NCBI GenBank assembly: GCA_902773265.1
Contig: CACYDZ010000149.1
Location: 1-16,139, forward strand
Direction: 5' to 3'
DNA: 16,139 nucleotides
Source of the DNA: an uncultured Ruminococcus sp.
GTDB taxonomy: Bacteria; Bacillota; Clostridia; Oscillospirales; Acutalibacteraceae
Shown here: positions 13,949 through 16,139 of the stretch, piece by piece
Layout of the letters: each line of letters starts with the position of its first letter
How positions within the stretch are numbered: the first letter of the stretch is position 1
Notes under the pieces: generated by a model
The model's input: only the letters and a program-made list of their open reading frames with translations
Database searches by the model: none
Told to the model about the DNA's origin: nothing
Program-made: the position numbers and the translations under genes

Positions 13949-15022
13949 TTATAATGTTCTTGTCAATGGGTGATAAAAAATAGAGTGAAATTCCTGTGCA
14001 TACATATTGTAAAATTCTTTGTTTTCCCTATTGTCAAATAAAATAGAACATCTCTCGTGTGAAGAGAAAACAGCATTGTAGATGTCTATCTTCAGATAAG
14101 AAATTTTCGGCTTCTTCGTTTGCAGAACACTGTAAGCTATCGGCACGGAAACGGTTTTGACACATACCTGATACGGAAATTCCGCTTTCAGTTTCAGAGC
14201 AAACTCAATACTGTTGTAAATAACCTTTTTTTCGTTGGCAAAGCTGTTGCCGTACATGAATGTTTTCGTCAGTTCTAAAGCGTAGTCACACTCCGGGTCA
14301 AGAAACACCATGTTCAATTTTGGCTTTTTTTCCGACAGCAAAGCATTTATCAATGCTTTTTTGTTGGTTTGTTTAAAAACATCTGCATATTTTTCTATCA
14401 GTGACGGACATGAAATCTGTAACATATTGATTTCTTCTGAACCGTTCAGCAAAACATCAAAATTTTCATCAATTACACTTCTGTTGTATACTCTTACATA
14501 GTTACAATCACTCTTGATGTTATATCTCTTTGTCGGATAAATAATTCTGTCTGTCTGTGCCAGAATAAGCAGTGTGGCAATCGTTTTGGTAACATCTGTA
14601 TTACGGTAAATATTGTTCAATGCATTTTTCTGTGCTTCATTCCACGAAAACTTGTATTTCAAATGAGTTTTCGGGCGGTAAACCATATCTTCGACTAATT
14701 TCTTCAGCTTTTCATCATAGTGCTTCTTGAGAACAGTTTTCAAGTGTTCATAACAGAGATTGTAAATTACCTCCGGAAATGAATCAAGACTGCTTTGTCT
14801 GAGCAGTGTTCCAAACATAGGTACGGTTATATGCTTAGTCATCCACTGATAAGCTGTACGGTGATAATCGGAAACTTCTACTTTTTTTATTCTTAAATTT
14901 GTCTCAATTTCTTCGGTCCAGCCGTACATTGCTATGTAATAATCGTACTGATTGCCAAGTGCCAGCTCTTGCCTGAAATACATTTCAAAAAAATTTTGAT
15001 TGATATTTCTAAATAAACTCAT
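13949..15022 (-). CDS. Unrecognised 357-aa protein with a PLD-like (HKD-less) C-terminal half
   Basis: The N-terminal half (about 1-160) is helical and unassigned. The C-terminal half (about 195-352) has a pattern I associate with inactive phospholipase-D-like sensor domains. It shows INMLQISCPSLIEKY near 198-212, then KLNMVFLDPECDYALELT near 235-252, and a closing SYLKIDIYNAVFS near 308-320, RCSILFD near 324-330 and EFYNMYAQEFHSIFY near 336-350. There are no HxK(x)4D catalytic motifs. Such domains are found as C-terminal modules of bacterial regulators and conflict proteins. The gene follows the membrane protein gene by 43 nt and has AAAGGAG upstream, so the two are likely co-transcribed. 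The similarity is by pattern only and could be a coincidence of fold. Confidence 0.72.
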   Translation of the reverse strand: MSLFRNINQNFFEMYFRQELALGNQYDYYIAMYGWTEEIETNLRIKKVEVSDYHRTAYQWMTKHITVPMFGTLLRQSSLDSFPEVIYNLCYEHLKTVLKKHYDEKLKKLVEDMVYRPKTHLKYKFSWNEAQKNALNNIYRNTDVTKTIATLLILAQTDRIIYPTKRYNIKSDCNYVRVYNRSVIDENFDVLLNGSEEINMLQISCPSLIEKYADVFKQTNKKALINALLSEKKPKLNMVFLDPECDYALELTKTFMYGNSFANEKKVIYNSIEFALKLKAEFPYQVCVKTVSVPIAYSVLQTKKPKISYLKIDIYNAVFSSHERCSILFDNRENKEFYNMYAQEFHSIFYHPLTRTL

Positions 15023-15065
15023 TTCTCATGCCTCTCCTTTCTGTATCTTAAAAAGTTACCTCTTT

Positions 15066-15467
15066 TCATGTATATATATTTCCTGAAGTGAATAGGGTAT
15101 AGAAGTTTACCGTCCATAAAAATGGAGTGAACAGGAAAAAAATTGTTGTGATACTGTTGGAACCTGAACACAGCATTTCAAATAACAGCTTACCCCAAAA
15201 AATATCAGAACCTCTGTTTTTGGCAACGGAAAATATTTTGTAACCACCTGTCAGAAAACAAAAACCGACTATAACAAATTTCAATTTGAATGTAGCTATC
15301 AGAACAGTACCTCCACCGATACTGCATACAAAGAGCAGTGCAAGAAATTTTGAAAAGATTTTTTTGTAAGTCTTTTGAACTTTCTCTTTTCTAAAAAATC
15401 CAACCAGTCCTAAAATGAGTTCGCCCATTAATACTACAGGTAATACTTCATATATCATATCAGTCAT
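15066..15467 (-). CDS. Small integral membrane protein, four predicted helices
   Basis: I do not recognise the family of this 133-aa protein. Hydrophobic segments lie at about 7-25, 40-60, 62-80 and 104-128. Basic loops (RKEKVQKTYKK at about 26-36, and KNR near 83) suggest which loops stay in the cytoplasm. There is no enzymatic motif. AAGGAG lies about 9 nt before the ATG. It is the first gene of a unit with the PLD-like protein. A membrane partner next to accessory-looking soluble proteins is a common theme in defence loci, but that is only suggestive here. Confidence 0.72.
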   Translation of the reverse strand: MTDMIYEVLPVVLMGELILGLVGFFRKEKVQKTYKKIFSKFLALLFVCSIGGGTVLIATFKLKFVIVGFCFLTGGYKIFSVAKNRGSDIFWGKLLFEMLCSGSNSITTIFFLFTPFLWTVNFYTLFTSGNIYT

Positions 15468-15637
15468 AAACAGTCACTCCTTAAAATTGTTTGTTCTAAA
15501 TGAGCAAATTTGAAAAATTGCACAAATACTTGTTATTCCGTGCATCGTTCAAAATTTTTTTAAGACCTATAACGAAAGTTCAGAGCGATAAACCGTGTAT
15601 ATTTATTGTGAATAATCACGAAAAATGGTATATTTGC

Positions 15638-15684
15638 TCAATTATAGTTCAATTATAGATTTGTTAATGAAAAATCCTTGTCAA
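15638..15684 (-). promoter_or_regulatory. Possible promoter/operator with a direct repeat, upstream of the membrane-protein operon
   Basis: On the minus strand TTGACA (15684-15679) is followed 21 nt later by TATAAT (15657-15652) and 11 bp further by a second TATAAT. The two lie in direct repeats CTATAATTGA at 15658-15649 and 15647-15638, with a period of one helical turn. The 21-nt spacing is too long for an ordinary promoter, so it may need an activator or be inactive. The site is about 170-215 bp upstream of the ATG at 15467. Confidence 0.4.
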
Positions 15685-15760
15685 CCCTGCAACAGAAAAT
15701 TTACACATCTATTATCTCCACATTGTGGGAGGATATACTCTTCCAGCTTCCTTACCTCTT

Positions 15761-15793
15761 CTTTCAAAAAGTGAACAAAAAAATTTTTGTAAC
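15761..15793 (-). repeat. Partial copy of the dispersed repeat
   Basis: On the minus strand the phrase ACAAAAATTTTTTTGTTCAC is followed by TTTTTGAAAG. This parallels the AAGTTTTTTGTCCACTTTTTTC phrase near 6000 and the end of the 1787-2212 element. Only the end segment is present, without the GC-rich hairpins. Confidence 0.45.
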
Positions 15794-15872
15794 TGTTCAG
15801 ACTCCAACAAAGGTAGTAAAAAATCTCCAAATATGATATAATGTTGACACTAGATAAACGGAGATGAATGGA

Positions 15873-15947
15873 ATGCCGGAAATAAACAAATTTATCGAAT
15901 ATCTGATGAACCGGTTTCTTTGCAAATCACTATACATGAAAATATGA
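15873..15947 (+). CDS. Doubtful 24-codon plus-strand open frame
   Basis: This would be the only plus-strand gene. An ATG at 15873 (or in-frame at 15864) is preceded by ACGGAG and by a perfect TATAAT at 15837-15842, but no good -35 box is seen. The product would start MPEINKFIEYLMNRF. The +1/+2 frame of the same DNA runs on as SDEPVSLQITIHENMNG and beyond, which suggests a remnant of a longer gene with a frameshift. I recognise no family. Confidence 0.2.
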   Translation: MPEINKFIEYLMNRFLCKSLYMKI

Positions 15948-15960
15948 ACGGATTATCTGT

Positions 15961-16006
15961 CCCGGACAATGTGAGAAATCTTTCAAGCACTCCCACATTG
16001 TCCGGG
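15961..16006 (-). terminator. 13-bp perfect stem-loop downstream of the edge gene
   Basis: CCCGGACAATGTG (15961-15973) and CACATTGTCCGGG (15994-16006) pair perfectly around a 20-nt loop. It lies 21 nt past the stop codon of the minus-strand gene at the right edge, as expected for a terminator, but no T-tract follows on either strand. It is much richer in GC than the surroundings. Confidence 0.6.
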
Positions 16007-16027
16007 GGATACGGAGTTTATCTGAAT

Positions 16028-16139
16028 TTAGTCAGATGTACTGTCATCGCTGTCCTGTTCTTCTGTTGCCGTGTCAGTTCCCAGACGGGCTTTCAGCCTC
16101 TCAATCATCTTGTCAAGCTCTCCCGGTGTTGTATCTTCG
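16028..16139 (-). CDS. C-terminal fragment of an unrecognised protein with an acidic tail
   Basis: Only the last 36 residues are in the window, entering from the right edge and ending with TAA at 16030-16028. The fragment has a short amphipathic helix (GELDKMIERLKARLG) and then a low-complexity acidic Ser/Thr/Asp tail ending DSDDSTSD. Base composition is clearly higher in GC than in the neighbouring genes, which hints at a different origin, for example a mobile element gene. No family can be given from this much. Confidence 0.6.
   Translation of the reverse strand, partial: EDTTPGELDKMIERLKARLGTDTATEEQDSDDSTSD

Larger units (their letters stand above)
15468..16027. other. 560-bp intergenic region between the membrane-protein operon and the edge gene
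   Basis: No convincing gene lies in this AT-rich stretch. It contains an 11-bp-period direct repeat (15638-15658), a TTGACA box on the minus strand (15684-15679), a partial copy of the dispersed repeat (15761-15793), a plus-strand TATAAT (15837-15842) ahead of a doubtful 24-codon frame, and a strong stem-loop (15961-16006). Confidence 0.6.

Noticed and set aside
1..16139. tRNA or rRNA genes
   Set aside because: No cloverleaf-like structure with a TTC-A box or conserved rRNA stretches was noticed on either strand.

Overview
This window looks like low-GC Clostridia chromosome, most likely a Ruminococcus-like member of the Oscillospiraceae. The clues are strong AAGGAGG-type ribosome binding sites, a trmK-nif3 gene pair, a cobalamin gene pair, a zinc-finger-less TnpB relic and dispersed hairpin-rich intergenic repeats. 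This placement is an inference from gene content. Every gene called with confidence is on the minus strand, so the region reads from right to left.

Layout in minus-strand order. (a) 16139-16028 is the C-terminal end of an unrecognised acidic-tailed protein that is visibly richer in GC than its neighbours. A 13-bp perfect stem follows it. (b) 15467-13949 is a two-gene unit: a four-helix membrane protein, then a 357-aa protein whose C-terminal half has a phospholipase-D-like (HKD-less) pattern. (c) A near-consensus promoter with a 17-nt spacer starts a second two-gene unit, 13813-11429. It encodes a PGDYG-like 180-aa protein and a 593-aa mostly helical protein of unknown function. (d) After a 466-bp leader with several inverted repeats comes the most striking locus, 10962-6053. 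A PP2C-type phosphatase overlaps by 4 nt a 1400-aa fusion protein. The fusion reads, in order, as Ser/Thr kinase-like, Rossmann/TrkA-like NAD-binding, RyR-like, about 350 unassigned residues, and a C-terminal PD-(D/E)xK nuclease of Card1/DUF1887 type. (e) 5834-3326 is a housekeeping run: DUF1858 redox-disulfide protein, trmK, nif3-like and a Bax inhibitor-1 family membrane protein. (f) 3245-2304 is a decayed tnpB pseudogene that has lost the RuvC-I segment. (g) 2212-1787 is a MITE-like element with terminal inverted repeats that is packed with hairpins. (h) 1650-1 is the cobalamin pair cbiA and cobT, with cobT cut by the window edge.

The phosphatase/kinase-nuclease pair is the best candidate for an undescribed biological conflict or immunity system. 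A kinase and a phosphatase, translationally coupled, are physically tied to a nucleotide-sensing type module (Rossmann plus RyR) and to a CRISPR-ancillary-type nuclease. No CRISPR array or cas gene is visible. The four genes just upstream (membrane protein, PLD-like protein, PGDYG-like protein, helical protein) are all accessory-looking. They may be further parts of the same island, but they have their own transcription signals and this link is only inferred.

Limits: all family calls come from reading motifs by eye, without database searches. Domain borders are approximate.
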